Counted from the stretch's first letter, positions 1 through 9,881 are shown. The stretch: DNA of 64,000 bases from Acetobacter orientalis (GCF_000963965.1 NZ_BAMX01000017.1:62001-126000), one strand, 5' to 3'. The notes: a model not told the origin generated them from the sequence alone. Numbers and translations are program-made.

Positions 1-658
1 GGGCAGCATGAATGGTGTCATTAAGCACCACCATCACCCCCCGCCCCTGCGCCTGCTCAGACGTTGCAACCTTGACGGCCTCGTACATATTTGCAGGGCC
101 ATCTGCACTTATTGCTGTGCTAGGCCGCATGGCGCCAGTCAGCACAACGGGGAGCTTACTCTTAATAACATTTTGCAGAAAAAACGCTGTTTCTTCCATG
201 GTGTCTGTACCATGGGTTACCACAACGGCATCAGCCTCGTGCGTTTCAAAGGCATGCTGGATACGGTGCGCCAAAGCAAACCACACAGCATCATTCATAT
301 TCTGCGAGCCAATATTAGCCACTTGCTCAACAGTAATGTCAGCAAGCTGCTCTATACCGGGCACCCCATCAATAAGCTGCTTGCCCCCCACGCCGCCCGC
401 ATCGTAGCCAATAGCCGAGCGTTGGTCTGCCTTACCCGCAATAGTACCACCGGTTGCCAAAACCAAAACATGCGGCAAATGGTGTGGTGCTGTTTGGGGC
501 ATAGAAACCTCTGGCTTGGTGGAATGAGCAAAAACTGGTGCCACAAACCCAGACACCAGACACAACGTGGCCAAAGCAGCCCCTAGCAAGGCATGCCGCT
601 TAACAGAACGGTGCAAGTTGGCCGAAGTAAATGGCACGACTTTAGCTTTAAATTGCAT
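1..658 (-). CDS. Type II (periplasmic) L-asparaginase, 3' end cut by window edge
   Basis: Hydrolyses L-asparagine to aspartate and ammonia, probably in the periplasm. The visible 219 residues begin with a basic N-terminus and a hydrophobic stretch (about residues 23-44) ending in VFA, which looks like a signal peptide. The first catalytic threonine is Thr72 in GGTIAGK; the second site is Thr151-Asp152 in HGTDTMEET, followed by Lys168 before TGAMRPST. All fit the bacterial asparaginase family. The ATG at 658 lies inside the end of the upstream symporter gene (11-base overlap), so the two are probably translated together: a hydrolase that makes aspartate and a carrier that can take it up. The C-terminal third lies beyond the left edge. 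Confidence 0.93.
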   Translation of the reverse strand, partial: MQFKAKVVPFTSANLHRSVKRHALLGAALATLCLVSGFVAPVFAHSTKPEVSMPQTAPHHLPHVLVLATGGTIAGKADQRSAIGYDAGGVGGKQLIDGVPGIEQLADITVEQVANIGSQNMNDAVWFALAHRIQHAFETHEADAVVVTHGTDTMEETAFFLQNVIKSKLPVVLTGAMRPSTAISADGPANMYEAVKVATSEQAQGRGVMVVLNDTIHAA

Positions 659-1907
659 CTTCTGCTGGCCCGTCTTCAAGCACGCCTTCCCACTTGGCAG
701 AAACCGCGGCAGCATACCCATTGCCCAGCACGTTTGTTGCCGTACGGGCCATGTCCAGAAAATGGTCAATGCCCAGAATAAGCGCCATACCGGCTTCTGG
801 CAGGCCAAATTGCGGCAAAACCGCAACCAGCGTCACCAAAGACGCACGGGGCACACCGGCAATACCTTTGCTGCTCAGCATCATAACCAGCACCATGAGC
901 ATTTGCTGGCTCCACTCAAGGTGAATACCGTAGGCTTGTGCAATAAACATGGCCCCAAAAGACTGGAACAAGATAGAGCCATCTAGGTTAAAGCTATAGC
1001 CTAATGGCAGCACAAACCCACCAATACGCGCAGGCACGCCAAATTCTTCTAGCTTTTCTAGCAAAAGCGGGTATGCGGCCTCGCTACTGGCAGTTGAAAA
1101 CCCAAGCAATACCGGCTGCACAAGCGCCTTAATCAGCGCTCTTACCCGCCCAAAGCCCAACATAAAAATGGTAGCACCGGTAAGTACGCCCCACTGAAAC
1201 AGAATGGTGCCGTAAAATTCGGCCAAAAACCGCCCATACTGCAACAGCATGCCCAAGCCACTATGGGCCAGGCTGCCCATAATAGAGCCAAAAACAGCCA
1301 ATGGGGCCGTAACCATCACCAAGTCGGTCATGCGGAGCATAATTTTGGCCAGTTCTTCCGACCATGCCAGCATGGTTTTACCGGCATCTCCTGCTGCGGG
1401 CAGAGCAACCCCAAACAAGACCGAAAAAACAACAATTTGCAAAATGTCGTTACGGCCCATCGCATCCAGCACGCTGGTCGGAACAATATGCAAAATAAAA
1501 TCAATGGGTTGAAAAGGGTGCTTAAGAGAAGAAACATCCGCCACTTGTGGTGGTGTAAAACCAACCCCCGGCTGCAACAGGTTTGCCCCTAAAAGCCCAA
1601 TACTGAGCGACAAAAAGGACATACCAATAAACCAGAGCAGTACCTTGCCGCCCACCCGTACAACAAGGCTTTGGTCGCCCATTTTGCCAATACCGCACAC
1701 CAGCGTGGCAAAAACCAAAGGCGCTATCACCATACGAATAAGGCGTAAAAACAGCCCCGTCAGCAAAGAGGCAAACTGCTCAGCCGCATGAATATACGCC
1801 GGAAAAAACGAATGAACCGCAAGGCCAACCACAATACCCAAAACCAGCCCTGTAAGAATAGCCATGGTTCTTTTGCGTGTATTGCCGGGGTGTATCGCAG
1901 CGCCCAT
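648..1907 (-). CDS. Dicarboxylate/amino acid:cation symporter (DAACS family)
   Basis: Inner-membrane secondary transporter of the GltP/DctA family (419 aa, normal length), expected to import glutamate/aspartate or C4-dicarboxylates with H+ or Na+. Family marks are visible: the serine-rich re-entrant loop STASSEAAYPLL, the NLDG motif in GYSFNLDGS, and IDHFLDMARTATNVLGN near the C-terminus with its Asp/Arg/Asn binding residues. The ATG at 1907 is preceded by GAGGA at good spacing. The 3' end overlaps the asparaginase start, which favours aspartate as a substrate, but sequence alone does not separate amino acid from dicarboxylate carriers. Confidence 0.9.
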   Translation of the reverse strand: MGAAIHPGNTRKRTMAILTGLVLGIVVGLAVHSFFPAYIHAAEQFASLLTGLFLRLIRMVIAPLVFATLVCGIGKMGDQSLVVRVGGKVLLWFIGMSFLSLSIGLLGANLLQPGVGFTPPQVADVSSLKHPFQPIDFILHIVPTSVLDAMGRNDILQIVVFSVLFGVALPAAGDAGKTMLAWSEELAKIMLRMTDLVMVTAPLAVFGSIMGSLAHSGLGMLLQYGRFLAEFYGTILFQWGVLTGATIFMLGFGRVRALIKALVQPVLLGFSTASSEAAYPLLLEKLEEFGVPARIGGFVLPLGYSFNLDGSILFQSFGAMFIAQAYGIHLEWSQQMLMVLVMMLSSKGIAGVPRASLVTLVAVLPQFGLPEAGMALILGIDHFLDMARTATNVLGNGYAAAVSAKWEGVLEDGPAEDAI

Positions 1908-2278
1908 ACGCAGTTCCTCTTGCCGATCAGTGCGGAATGTTCCGAATATACATCGAGCGTATAGAGTGAAATATCTAGCAGGTCAAAATTGAAAGAGTTT
2001 TACCCTTAATATGCCGTAATCTTTGCATACAGCCACAAAACAATGCCCTCCGCTCACACACTCAGCTAACCGTAGCCTCCGGCTCGCCAGCCAAAAGCGC
2101 CTATTTGCGCTATAAGCCATACATAGACGCAACATGCCTTTAGGTTTTTCTGCACTCGCGCAAAAAATACCTTGCCCCTTTAGCGCTCTATTTTTACGAG
2201 ACTGCAACAAGTTCGGGCACACAACTTTCTTTCTATGCCCTATTTTGCACTATCTACACCACCAAGGTTGGGGAGCTT
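1908..2278. other. Divergent intergenic region without recognisable gene
   Basis: This 371-base gap separates the minus-strand symporter/asparaginase pair from the plus-strand nucleoside permease gene and must hold both promoters. Its only visible structure is a short inverted repeat (AGCGC ... GCGCT) around 2096-2113. I see no convincing coding frame, RNA gene or operator. Confidence 0.4.
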
Positions 2279-3376
2279 ATGCTGTCTTTTTTCAAACACT
2301 CAGTTTTCGGTCTAGCACTTGTTTTAAGTGTCGCCAGCACGCACACCGCACAGGCCGCTTCTCCCCAAACACCGCCGGCTAAAATAGAGCCAAAAGTGAT
2401 TATTGTAACCGGTTGGGAAAATGGGGCCGATATGGGTGATGCCCCCGGAGAATATCAATTCTGGGTTGAACGCCTGCATCTTAACCAAACCGTACCGCTG
2501 GCAGGTATTAAAACACAGGTGCTACGCCGCAACACAGATGGCATTTACGGTATTGTGCTTAAAGATGGTGTAACAGACCTGATTGCACTCGCCCTAGACC
2601 CGGCGTTTGACTTACACCACACTTATTGGCTGTTTACCGGCATTTCTGGCGTAAACCCCAATGTTGCCTCAGCCGGTAGCGTTGCCTGGGCCAGATGGGT
2701 GGTCGATGCAGACGCCCTGCGTGAAATTGATGACCGCACTATACCCAGTCATTGGCCCTACGGCCTTTACGCCATTGGTGCCAATGCTCCCAACACGCTC
2801 CCCAGCGACCCCAACCATTATGGCTCTGTTACAGATGTAGCCGAACTCACAAAAGCCTACCCCCTTAATCAACAGTTAGAACACTGGGCCTACACCCTAA
2901 GCCGCACCGTAACCCTGCACGACGCCCCCGCCATTGCCGCACAACGGCAAAACTGGAAAGGCTACCCCAATGCACAAAAAAAGCCTTTTATTCTTGAAGG
3001 CGAAACATTGGGCGCTTACCGCTACTGGCATGGGGCCCAACGTAACCAATGGGCAGAAGACTGGGTTAAACTTTGGACCAAAAACCGTGGTGTCTTTGTT
3101 ATGACCAACGAAGAAAGCCAGATTAACCAGCGTGAAATGCGCGTTCTGGCCCAGCAAGGCTATATTGACCCAGACCGCATTATGGTTCTGCGTTCTGGTA
3201 GCAACTTTAGCATGCCCCCGCGTAACCAAGACATAACCCATTCAATCGGCGATGAAGAGCCGGGCCAAGTTGTTGCTTTTGACAATAACGAGCGCGCAGG
3301 AGAACCCGTAGTCAAGGCGCTCGTCAAACAGTGGCCCCTTTACCGCGAGCATATTCCCGGCACACAGGCGCCCTAA
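2279..3376 (+). CDS. Purine nucleoside permease (NUP) family periplasmic protein
   Basis: 365 aa with an N-terminal signal peptide (hydrophobic residues 8-22, then TAQAA). The mature part begins with IEPKVIIVTGWENGADMGDAPGEY and contains WLFTGISGVNPNVASAGSVAWARW, matching the purine nucleoside permease (NUP) family, which is related to nucleoside phosphorylase folds. The family is known from fungal NUP transporters and secreted bacterial homologues; the substrate here is inferred only. GGGGAG lies just upstream of the ATG. It stands alone, followed by a possible terminator, with no tie to the flagellar island. Confidence 0.8.
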   Translation: MLSFFKHSVFGLALVLSVASTHTAQAASPQTPPAKIEPKVIIVTGWENGADMGDAPGEYQFWVERLHLNQTVPLAGIKTQVLRRNTDGIYGIVLKDGVTDLIALALDPAFDLHHTYWLFTGISGVNPNVASAGSVAWARWVVDADALREIDDRTIPSHWPYGLYAIGANAPNTLPSDPNHYGSVTDVAELTKAYPLNQQLEHWAYTLSRTVTLHDAPAIAAQRQNWKGYPNAQKKPFILEGETLGAYRYWHGAQRNQWAEDWVKLWTKNRGVFVMTNEESQINQREMRVLAQQGYIDPDRIMVLRSGSNFSMPPRNQDITHSIGDEEPGQVVAFDNNERAGEPVVKALVKQWPLYREHIPGTQAP

Positions 3377-3410
3377 GCAGCCTTTTTAATAACCGTCTAA
3401 GCGCAAACCT

Positions 3411-3450
3411 AGGCCGCACCGTAAAAAAGCACACGCCACGTGTGCGGCCT
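3411..3450 (+). terminator. Probable terminator after the nucleoside permease gene
   Basis: Inverted repeat AGGCCGCAC (3411-3419) / GTGCGGCCT (3442-3450) with a competing inner GCACAC/GTGTGC pairing, followed by a pyrimidine-rich TTTCCTCTCTT. It lies 35 bases after the stop codon. The loop is large and the T-run imperfect. Confidence 0.45.
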
Positions 3451-3567
3451 TTCCTCTCTTACCGCTTTTATCAGTGCAAAATCAGCGTCATTTTTTACGT
3501 TATCTTTTCACTACACTGTGCATGATCGCTTATTGCATATCAGGGCAGGATACCCTCTAGTATCATA

Positions 3568-4947
3568 ATGCCAGACCCTGCACCCACGCACCCTACCACC
3601 CCACCGCTGCCCCAAAAACAGAGTGCTTGGCGCTTTACACGCCCCACCCAAGATGGGGCACACAGCCTGCCAGAAGTATTTGCAAGCGTACGCCTACCGG
3701 CAGCTAACGCAGCATGGTGGCGGCGTTTTTTAGCCTTTGTTGGGCCGGGTTATATGGTGTCTGTTGGGTATATGGACCCCGGCAATTGGGCAACAGACCT
3801 ACAAGGCGGGGCTCAGTTTGGCTATACGCTTTTGTCAGTCATTATGCTGTCCAACCTTATGGCTATTTTGCTACAAGCGCTTTCCGCACGGTTGGGCATT
3901 GCAACCGGCCGAGACCTCGCCCAAGCCTGCCGAGACCACTTCCCCCCCATCGTTAACATACTGCTTTGGTTAGCCTGCGAGTTAGCCATTATAGCCTGCG
4001 ACCTTGCCGAGGTTATTGGCACCGCTGTTGCCCTGCAATTGCTATTTGGCTTACCGCTTATTCTGGGTGCCGCTTTATCCGTGCTAGACGCATTTGTTGT
4101 CTTGTTTCTCATGAACCGAGGCTTCCGTTACCTTGAGGCCTTTATTATTGGCCTACTCAGCATTATTGCCGCCTGTTTTGCCATTCAGGTCGTTGCCGCG
4201 GCTCCTCCGGTAGGGGCTGTCCTAAAAGGCTTTATACCTGCCCCACAAATTCTTACGCATAACCAAATGCTCTATATTGCTATTGGCATTATTGGGGCCA
4301 CGGTTATGCCGCATAATTTGTACCTTCATTCTTCTATCGTACAAACCCGCGCCTTTGACCGCACACCTAATGGCAAAAAAGAAGCCATTCGCTGGGCAAC
4401 ATGGGACAGTAGCATAGCGCTGATGCTGGCCTTATTTATTAACGCGGCCATTCTTATTGTTGCGGCAGCGGCCTTCCATACTACCGGCCATCAAGATGTT
4501 GCCGAAATTGAAGATGCCTACCGCCTTCTCTCCCCCATTTTGGGGCTGGGCGTTGCGTCTACTCTTTTTGCTGTGGCGTTATTAGCTGCTGGCACCAACT
4601 CCACCGTTACCGGCACACTCGCTGGCCAAATTATTATGGAAGGCTTCCTGCACCTTCATATTCCCCATTGGGCCAGAAGGCTCCTCACCCGTGGGTTGGC
4701 CATTTTACCCGTTATTTTTGTCACCGCACTCTATGGCAGCGCTGGCGTTGGTAAATTACTGCTTTTTAGTCAGGTTATTTTATCAATGCAGTTGCCGTTT
4801 GCGGTCGTGCCTCTGGTGCTTTTTGTTTCTGACCGCAAAAAAATGGGAGAATTCGTTATTTCCCGCAAAACGACAGTGCTTGCATGGAGTGTTGCGGGCA
4901 TTATCTTGCTCCTCAACTTTAAACTGCTTTTTGATACACTATCCTAA
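3568..4947 (+). CDS. mntH: Nramp family divalent metal transporter
   Basis: Proton-coupled Mn2+/Fe2+ importer of the inner membrane (459 aa). The TM1 metal-binding motif appears as MDPGNWATD and the TM6 motif as [10 protein letters not shown]; both supply the Asp, Asn and Met ligands known for Nramp. About eleven hydrophobic segments follow an N-terminal proline-rich cytosolic stretch of some 45 residues. The ribosome site is weak (GCAGGA about 17 bases upstream), so the exact start is less sure than the identity. A near-palindrome around 3519-3540 (TGCAT ... TTGCA) could be a metal-regulator site, but the match is poor. Confidence 0.92.
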   Translation: MPDPAPTHPTTPPLPQKQSAWRFTRPTQDGAHSLPEVFASVRLPAANAAWWRRFLAFVGPGYMVSVGYMDPGNWATDLQGGAQFGYTLLSVIMLSNLMAILLQALSARLGIATGRDLAQACRDHFPPIVNILLWLACELAIIACDLAEVIGTAVALQLLFGLPLILGAALSVLDAFVVLFLMNRGFRYLEAFIIGLLSIIAACFAIQVVAAAPPVGAVLKGFIPAPQILTHNQMLYIAIGIIGATVMPHNLYLHSSIVQTRAFDRTPNGKKEAIRWATWDSSIALMLALFINAAILIVAAAAFHTTGHQDVAEIEDAYRLLSPILGLGVASTLFAVALLAAGTNSTVTGTLAGQIIMEGFLHLHIPHWARRLLTRGLAILPVIFVTALYGSAGVGKLLLFSQVILSMQLPFAVVPLVLFVSDRKKMGEFVISRKTTVLAWSVAGIILLLNFKLLFDTLS

Positions 4948-5072
4948 TTTGCCAATCTCTTCATGCAGGTAAGGCAATAAGTTTCACCCCCTTACGCACA
5001 ATAGCCATAGCTATACTTACAAAAGCAGATAAAAACGCATCAAAAAACAGGCTCAACAACAGCGCTTTCTGC

Positions 5073-5110
5073 CAATAAAAAAGCCATAAGCAGTATCTGC
5101 CTATGGCTTC
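5073..5110 (-). terminator. Rho-independent terminator closing the flgD operon
   Basis: On the minus strand a stem of about 11 pairs (GCCATAGGCAG / CTGCTTATGGC, one mismatch) with a short ATA-type loop is followed by TTTTTTATT. It sits 26 bases downstream of the flgD stop codon and is a classic intrinsic terminator for the eight-gene minus-strand run starting near 13475. Confidence 0.85.
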
Positions 5111-5135
5111 GTCATAATATATTTTTTCTAAACAG

Positions 5136-5891
5136 TTATGACCCAGTCGTACTGCTACCCGTGCTGGTATTAGACACTTTATTAATAGCAGACATCGGGA
5201 TGCTGGTACTCCCCATCTCGGCCTCAAGGCCAGAGGTTGTCTTTTTAATGCCCGTAATAGTGCCTCTAACCGTAAAGGCTTGGTCAGAAATGGTACCAGA
5301 AGAAGAGAGTGTTTTAACGGCAACGTTATAACCACCATCAGAAAGCTGGTTACCGCTGCTGTCTTTACCGTCCCATGTCCACGTATTTGTGCCGCTATCC
5401 GCAGTCACAAGGTCATCTTTCACAACTGTCCCGGCCGAGTTCGTAACAGAAATAGCAACCGTCTGCCCCGAAGAGCCAGTAAAGTTCAGAGACGCGGAGC
5501 CATTCTGCAAGGGCAAGATAGATGTTGTTGCCGTTGCTGTCTGCCCCACCATAGACATATCCGAGCTCATCTGCCCTTCCTCATTCAAGGAAATAAGGGA
5601 GGAAAGCTTGGTATTCGTTTCAACCTGCTGCTCAACACCTGCAAACTGCGCCAGTTCAGAAGTAAAGGTATCCGTGCTCATTGGGCTGCTCGGATCCTGA
5701 TTTTTTAACTGCGTAGTCAGCAATGTCAGAAACGTGGTGTAATTTTGCGCCAAGGAAGACAGGGCAGAAGCCGAGGTCGAGCTAGAACTTGTGCCAGATG
5801 TGCCAGCCGCATTGGTATTAGCGGCAGTTTTAGCAGACGTTTCAGCAGCCTGAAGAAGAGAGCTTTCTGAGCTAACAGATGAGACCGCCAT
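5136..5891 (-). CDS. flgD: FlgD, hook cap / hook assembly scaffold
   Basis: Caps the growing hook and is needed for FlgE polymerisation; it is exported and later discarded. 251 aa. After a Ser/Ala-rich N-terminus comes the conserved FlgD segment (residues about 45-90: FLTLLTTQLKNQDPSSPMSTDTF with ELAQFAGVEQQ). Next is the Ig-like/FLG_b domain (SGQTVAISVTNSAGTVV ... WDGKDSSGNQLSDGGYNVAV). It lies 39 bases downstream of fliK, as in many flagellar operons, and is the last gene before a strong terminator. Confidence 0.95.
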   Translation of the reverse strand: MAVSSVSSESSLLQAAETSAKTAANTNAAGTSGTSSSSTSASALSSLAQNYTTFLTLLTTQLKNQDPSSPMSTDTFTSELAQFAGVEQQVETNTKLSSLISLNEEGQMSSDMSMVGQTATATTSILPLQNGSASLNFTGSSGQTVAISVTNSAGTVVKDDLVTADSGTNTWTWDGKDSSGNQLSDGGYNVAVKTLSSSGTISDQAFTVRGTITGIKKTTSGLEAEMGSTSIPMSAINKVSNTSTGSSTTGS

Positions 5892-5930
5892 AACTTGCCT
5901 TCCTTACACTTACACGACACACGCCAAAGT

Positions 5931-7772
5931 TTAGGCGGTAATATTAACCACTCGTCCATCACGGTTCGAGCGTGAGCGCTGCGTGCCGCTTTCAGTTGTG
6001 TCTGTTTCTTTTACATCATGCGCTGCAAAAACACTACCCGTTTGCCACGTCTGCCCGTTGCCATTTTGGCCGCCCCCATGCTCGGCCATGCCTCCAAACA
6101 TACCGCCTGCATTATTACCGCCAAAGGCTGTATTCTGGCTACTGTTCTCTAAATTTTGGTTACCACTATTATCTGCGCTTTGCGTTGGGGCCACCACATC
6201 AATTTTCATGGTGCTTGTATCCAGCCCGGCAGCCCCCAAAGCCTGTATTAAATCATGTTTATTATTAGAAAGATGCTTCAAAACATCAGCATTACCAGAT
6301 TCAAGCACAATACTGGTTGTTATCCCAGCACTATTGCCAAAGCGTACCGTTACAGGTGTTGAATCCGCCATGGTGACAGTCATGGCAAGGCTATCATTGC
6401 TTCCACTTGGCTGTGTAATTGCCGCCTTAACCGCTGCACCCGCACTTCCTGCCTGCAAAGTATTGGTCGCTTGCTGTTGCTCGGCATTGTCCACTTGCTC
6501 TGTGTGTGCCTCCAGCAAAGACGAAAACTGCCCAACAACAGCTTGCGCAGTCACAGCAAGTATATTTTGTGCATTTTCCTGCGCCATACCATTCTGTGGC
6601 GTATCCTCAGACTGCTCGCCCATTTGGCCCGCATTTTGTCCTAGGTGCGCTTGAGCATGTTCCAACGCTGCGGTTCCGGCAGCAAGCGCCGCCTCTGTAG
6701 AGCCTTGGCTTGTACCCCCCTGCCCCAGAGTTGGTGTATTTTGGCCAGCCTCAAAGTGCTGTAAATTTAAGGTAATGCTACTCACCTCAGCAGTAGCCGA
6801 GGCCACGGGCACTGTAGCATTGCTCTGCTGGCTATCTTGCTCTTGTGCCGCACGGGAAAATTGAACACGCGCACCATCAACCGTAACAGGTATAACAGCA
6901 GTCCCTTTTAACACTTGCACCGCAGCATTTTTTACGGTGCTTTCAGCAGCCTGCGTCTGCACGCCCGGCTCTGTAAGAGCGGTAGTATCTATTGGGCTTT
7001 GGGTAGATTTATCCTCTGCCGCCAGCGCATTAGAGAATGCGGCAAGCACCGTATTATCCTTTGCAGCACCCTCCCCCTTAGTGCCCCCCACTGCCATTGC
7101 GGCAGAAGCCCCTTGGCCTATTGCCGCTGATACCGCAGCCTTGCCTCCAATATCGGCAGAGGCTGTAGCACCAGACACAGCAACACCAGTGGTTGAAGGT
7201 TCACCCGTAGCCGCAGCAGAAACTGTCTGCGCCTGTTGCTGCCCCTCCATTTGCCCAAGCAACATGGCCAGCACAGCGTCGAGAGAGGCCGCACTAACAC
7301 CCACGGCACTCTCAGTGCCTGCCACGTCAGCATCTTGGGCTGAACTGCTATTTTCTTGGTTCTTTACTTTAGCTGTGGTGTCTGGCTCAGTTTTTTGCAC
7401 GGCCACAGACTTGGGCTGGGCAGTGTGAGCTAAGTCTTCAGCTTGGACGCTTTGTGCCTCCTGCCCCTGCGCGCTGTTTGTCTGAGCACTTGGCTCATCT
7501 CCCTGCGCAGTTTGCGGCACCTCTCCAGTCTGGCTCGCCGTCTTATCTGTATCGTCTGTTTTTTCTTGTGCTGTCTCGTTCGTCTCTGAGGTTTCTTGCT
7601 TTAAAGCTTGTTTCTGCTTGGCAAGTTTTTCCAGAGTTTTTCTAAAAGACGTACCCCCACTCACCCCATTCGTCTTTTGCGTACCATTTGGGCTAGAAAG
7701 CGATGAAATCAGACTCGATGAAACACTGGCCGTGCCCGATGCCGTATTCCCGGCTTCCGTTCTGAGTTTCAT
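5931..7772 (-). CDS. fliK: FliK, hook-length control protein
   Basis: Secreted molecular ruler that makes FlhB switch export specificity once the hook is long enough. 613 aa, at the long end for the family. A long low-complexity Ala/Gln/Thr/Ser-rich region (about residues 10-450) precedes the C-terminal Flg_hook domain, visible as TPVTVRFGNSAGITTSIVLESGNADVL and the LIQALGAAGLDTSTMKIDV stretch that follows. The tail is Asn/Gly-rich and ends RSRSNRDGRVVNITA. Its place between motA and flgD supports the call. Low sequence conservation is normal for FliK. Confidence 0.88.
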   Translation of the reverse strand: MKLRTEAGNTASGTASVSSSLISSLSSPNGTQKTNGVSGGTSFRKTLEKLAKQKQALKQETSETNETAQEKTDDTDKTASQTGEVPQTAQGDEPSAQTNSAQGQEAQSVQAEDLAHTAQPKSVAVQKTEPDTTAKVKNQENSSSAQDADVAGTESAVGVSAASLDAVLAMLLGQMEGQQQAQTVSAAATGEPSTTGVAVSGATASADIGGKAAVSAAIGQGASAAMAVGGTKGEGAAKDNTVLAAFSNALAAEDKSTQSPIDTTALTEPGVQTQAAESTVKNAAVQVLKGTAVIPVTVDGARVQFSRAAQEQDSQQSNATVPVASATAEVSSITLNLQHFEAGQNTPTLGQGGTSQGSTEAALAAGTAALEHAQAHLGQNAGQMGEQSEDTPQNGMAQENAQNILAVTAQAVVGQFSSLLEAHTEQVDNAEQQQATNTLQAGSAGAAVKAAITQPSGSNDSLAMTVTMADSTPVTVRFGNSAGITTSIVLESGNADVLKHLSNNKHDLIQALGAAGLDTSTMKIDVVAPTQSADNSGNQNLENSSQNTAFGGNNAGGMFGGMAEHGGGQNGNGQTWQTGSVFAAHDVKETDTTESGTQRSRSNRDGRVVNITA

Positions 7773-7820
7773 CGCGTCTCGCCTTTTCTATAAGGGGTCT
7801 GGCTTAGGTATAAACGCTCA

Positions 7821-8693
7821 TCAGGCCGTTGGTACAGAAACATCAGACAACGCTGTGTCCAGTTCAGCAAAAGACGGCATAAACGGCAGCGGAATATCTT
7901 TACGCCCAATTTCTGCACACACCTGCGGTGCATTGCCCTGCAAATGGGCAACCAACACAATTCTTATAATATCTTGGTAGCGCGCATCTTGCATTACCAC
8001 ATCGCGCATTTTAGCCGCCAATGGGGCCACAACACCATAAGATAACAAAACCCCAAGAAAGGTACCAACAAGTGCGCCTGCAATCATTTCGCCCAAAATG
8101 ACCGGGGGCTTACTAATAGAGGCCATTGTTTTAATAACACCAAGCACCGCAGCAACAATACCCAGAGCAGGCAACGCATCTGCTGTGGTTTGTAAGCCCT
8201 CAGAAATATGCAATTCTTCGGTCAAATTTTTCTTCAACTCACGAGACATAACGTCATCGAGTTGATAGGCATCGTCCATATTCAAACTTACAAGACGCAA
8301 ATAGTCACAAATCATGTTGCGCGTCACCAGATCGTCTTTCACAATCGGGGCCTGCGCAAAAATGCTGCTATCTTGCGGGTTTTCGATATGCTCCTCCAAC
8401 GCCATATTGCCTTTAGCATGGGCCAGACGCAAAAAACGGAACAACGTTAAAAGCAGTTCAAGGTACGCTGCTTTATTATAACGTGGCCCCTTAAGGGCAC
8501 GCATTAAATAGCCTACAAAATGTTTCAGGTCGTCTTTGCTATGAGACATAACAAAAATGCCAATAGCAGCACCCAAAATAGTCACAAGCTCAAAGGGCAT
8601 TGAGGCAATCAGTGGTGCTAGCGCGCCGCCAGATGCAGCAAATGCGCCAAAAACGCAGAGCAGTGAAAAGACAAGCCCCCCGAGGAAAAGCAT
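7821..8693 (-). CDS. motA: MotA, stator proton-channel subunit
   Basis: With MotB it forms the proton-driven stator around the rotor. 290 aa, typical length. Four membrane segments are visible: two near the N-terminus (residues about 1-55) and two in the second half (ALGIVAAVLGVIKTMASI and MIAGALVGTFLGVLLSYGVVAPLA). The proline of SKPPVILGEM lies in the conserved stretch between TM3 and TM4, and a charged cytosolic loop with many Arg/Glu residues lies between. GGAG lies 8 bases before the ATG. The order motB-motA is reversed relative to enteric bacteria. Confidence 0.95.
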   Translation of the reverse strand: MLFLGGLVFSLLCVFGAFAASGGALAPLIASMPFELVTILGAAIGIFVMSHSKDDLKHFVGYLMRALKGPRYNKAAYLELLLTLFRFLRLAHAKGNMALEEHIENPQDSSIFAQAPIVKDDLVTRNMICDYLRLVSLNMDDAYQLDDVMSRELKKNLTEELHISEGLQTTADALPALGIVAAVLGVIKTMASISKPPVILGEMIAGALVGTFLGVLLSYGVVAPLAAKMRDVVMQDARYQDIIRIVLVAHLQGNAPQVCAEIGRKDIPLPFMPSFAELDTALSDVSVPTA

Positions 8694-8767
8694 CCGATAT
8701 TCTCCACTTTCATCGGCTTATGTCGCACAACCTCGCAGTTGCGTGACCTATCATTGGTAGTCTTTTG

Positions 8768-9859
8768 TCACTTTGAGGGCTGCGTGTCACGGCCCTTTTC
8801 GCTGCTTAGGGGCACCAACGCAGTTGTTTGGTCGGGCGCTGGTGCATTGGCAGCCTCTGCCGGGGGCTGCGTATCAGGGTAGCGCCTGTGCAATACCAAC
8901 ACCACACGCCGGTTGCCTGCGGCAGATGGCGCATCAGGCAGCGCCAAATCTCTATCTGCACACCCTTTTACGTCCAGTATTTTACCATCAGGGTAACCCG
9001 CTTTTACCAACACCTCTCGCGCGCGGTCTGCACGCATGGTTGAGAGTGTCCAGTTAGACATGCCCCATTTTTTGGTATTTTTATATGGTGCTGCATCGGT
9101 ATAGCCAACAATGGAGAGTTTTTCAGGCATTGGGGCAAGCCATGCTGCAATTTCTGTCAGCATTTTACGGCCCATCGCATTTGGCACGGCAGAGGCTGAG
9201 TCAAACATCGGTTTGTTTTCAGCATCGCGCAGTTCAATACGAATATCATCACGCTCTGCCCGCACAGACATATTGCCTGCGGCACCACTCAGTTGCGGAT
9301 TTTGTTGAATGGCAGTTTTCATATCATCCAACATTTGAGAGAGCTGAGCCGTTTCTTTGGCCCGTGGCGTGCCTACATAACCAAGGTTTTGCGTTCCACC
9401 ACTTTCTGCCCCCCCTATGGGAATAATGGCCGGTGCGGCAGACAACTTATGCGCACGCAACCCTTCTGTAATATCGCTATCAGGCTGCGGCTCGTTATTA
9501 TTGCGAGGGTAAAGCTTTTTTCCGCCCGGATTACCCTGAGAGGTATCTTCCTCATGCTCACCATCTTTAACGCGCTGCACCGAAGTGCCACCTGTTAAAG
9601 GAGAGGGCTCCGTTTCAAGCAAGGAGTTGGTAGGCCCGGGCCGCGTTTCTTTTTCCGCCATAGGGTTAAAGAACTGCGCAATACCCTTACGCTGTTCTTC
9701 TGTTGTCGCATTCAGCAGCCACATAACCAGAAAGAACGCCATCATGGCGGTCATAAAGTCAGCGTACGCAATTTTCCATGCGCCACCGTGATGACCGCCT
9801 TCGCCTGAATCGCCCCCACGTTTTATAATGATAGGGCGATTTTTTTCATTCTTTGGCAT
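8768..9859 (-). CDS. motB: MotB, peptidoglycan-anchored stator subunit
   Basis: 363 aa. A Gly/Lys-rich cytosolic start is followed by one membrane helix, AYADFMTAMMAFFLVMWLL, in which Asp34 is the proton-carrying residue. After a Pro/Thr-rich linker comes the OmpA-like peptidoglycan-binding domain (residues about 225-345: KLSIVGYTDAAPYK, NWTLSTMRADRAREVLVKAGY, NRRVVLVLHRR). The gene lies just downstream of a glycosyltransferase gene and 74 bases before motA. The C-terminus is Pro/Ala-rich and probably unstructured. Confidence 0.95.
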   Translation of the reverse strand: MPKNEKNRPIIIKRGGDSGEGGHHGGAWKIAYADFMTAMMAFFLVMWLLNATTEEQRKGIAQFFNPMAEKETRPGPTNSLLETEPSPLTGGTSVQRVKDGEHEEDTSQGNPGGKKLYPRNNNEPQPDSDITEGLRAHKLSAAPAIIPIGGAESGGTQNLGYVGTPRAKETAQLSQMLDDMKTAIQQNPQLSGAAGNMSVRAERDDIRIELRDAENKPMFDSASAVPNAMGRKMLTEIAAWLAPMPEKLSIVGYTDAAPYKNTKKWGMSNWTLSTMRADRAREVLVKAGYPDGKILDVKGCADRDLALPDAPSAAGNRRVVLVLHRRYPDTQPPAEAANAPAPDQTTALVPLSSEKGRDTQPSK

Positions 9860-9881
9860 GAGCTACTACTATGGCCTGCGC

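Noticed and set aside
8-586. Plus-strand open frame with a His-rich start
   Set aside because: It lies antisense to the asparaginase gene, whose catalytic motifs are clear on the minus strand.
3519-3545. Metal-regulator (Mur/MntR-type) operator before the Nramp gene
   Set aside because: The two arms (TGCAT and TTGCA) match the known box only in part, so no site is annotated.
5983-6654. Plus-strand open frame of 223 residues opposite fliK
   Set aside because: Low-complexity fliK coding sequence leaves long frames on the other strand; composition is Ala/Ser/Cys-rich without domain features.
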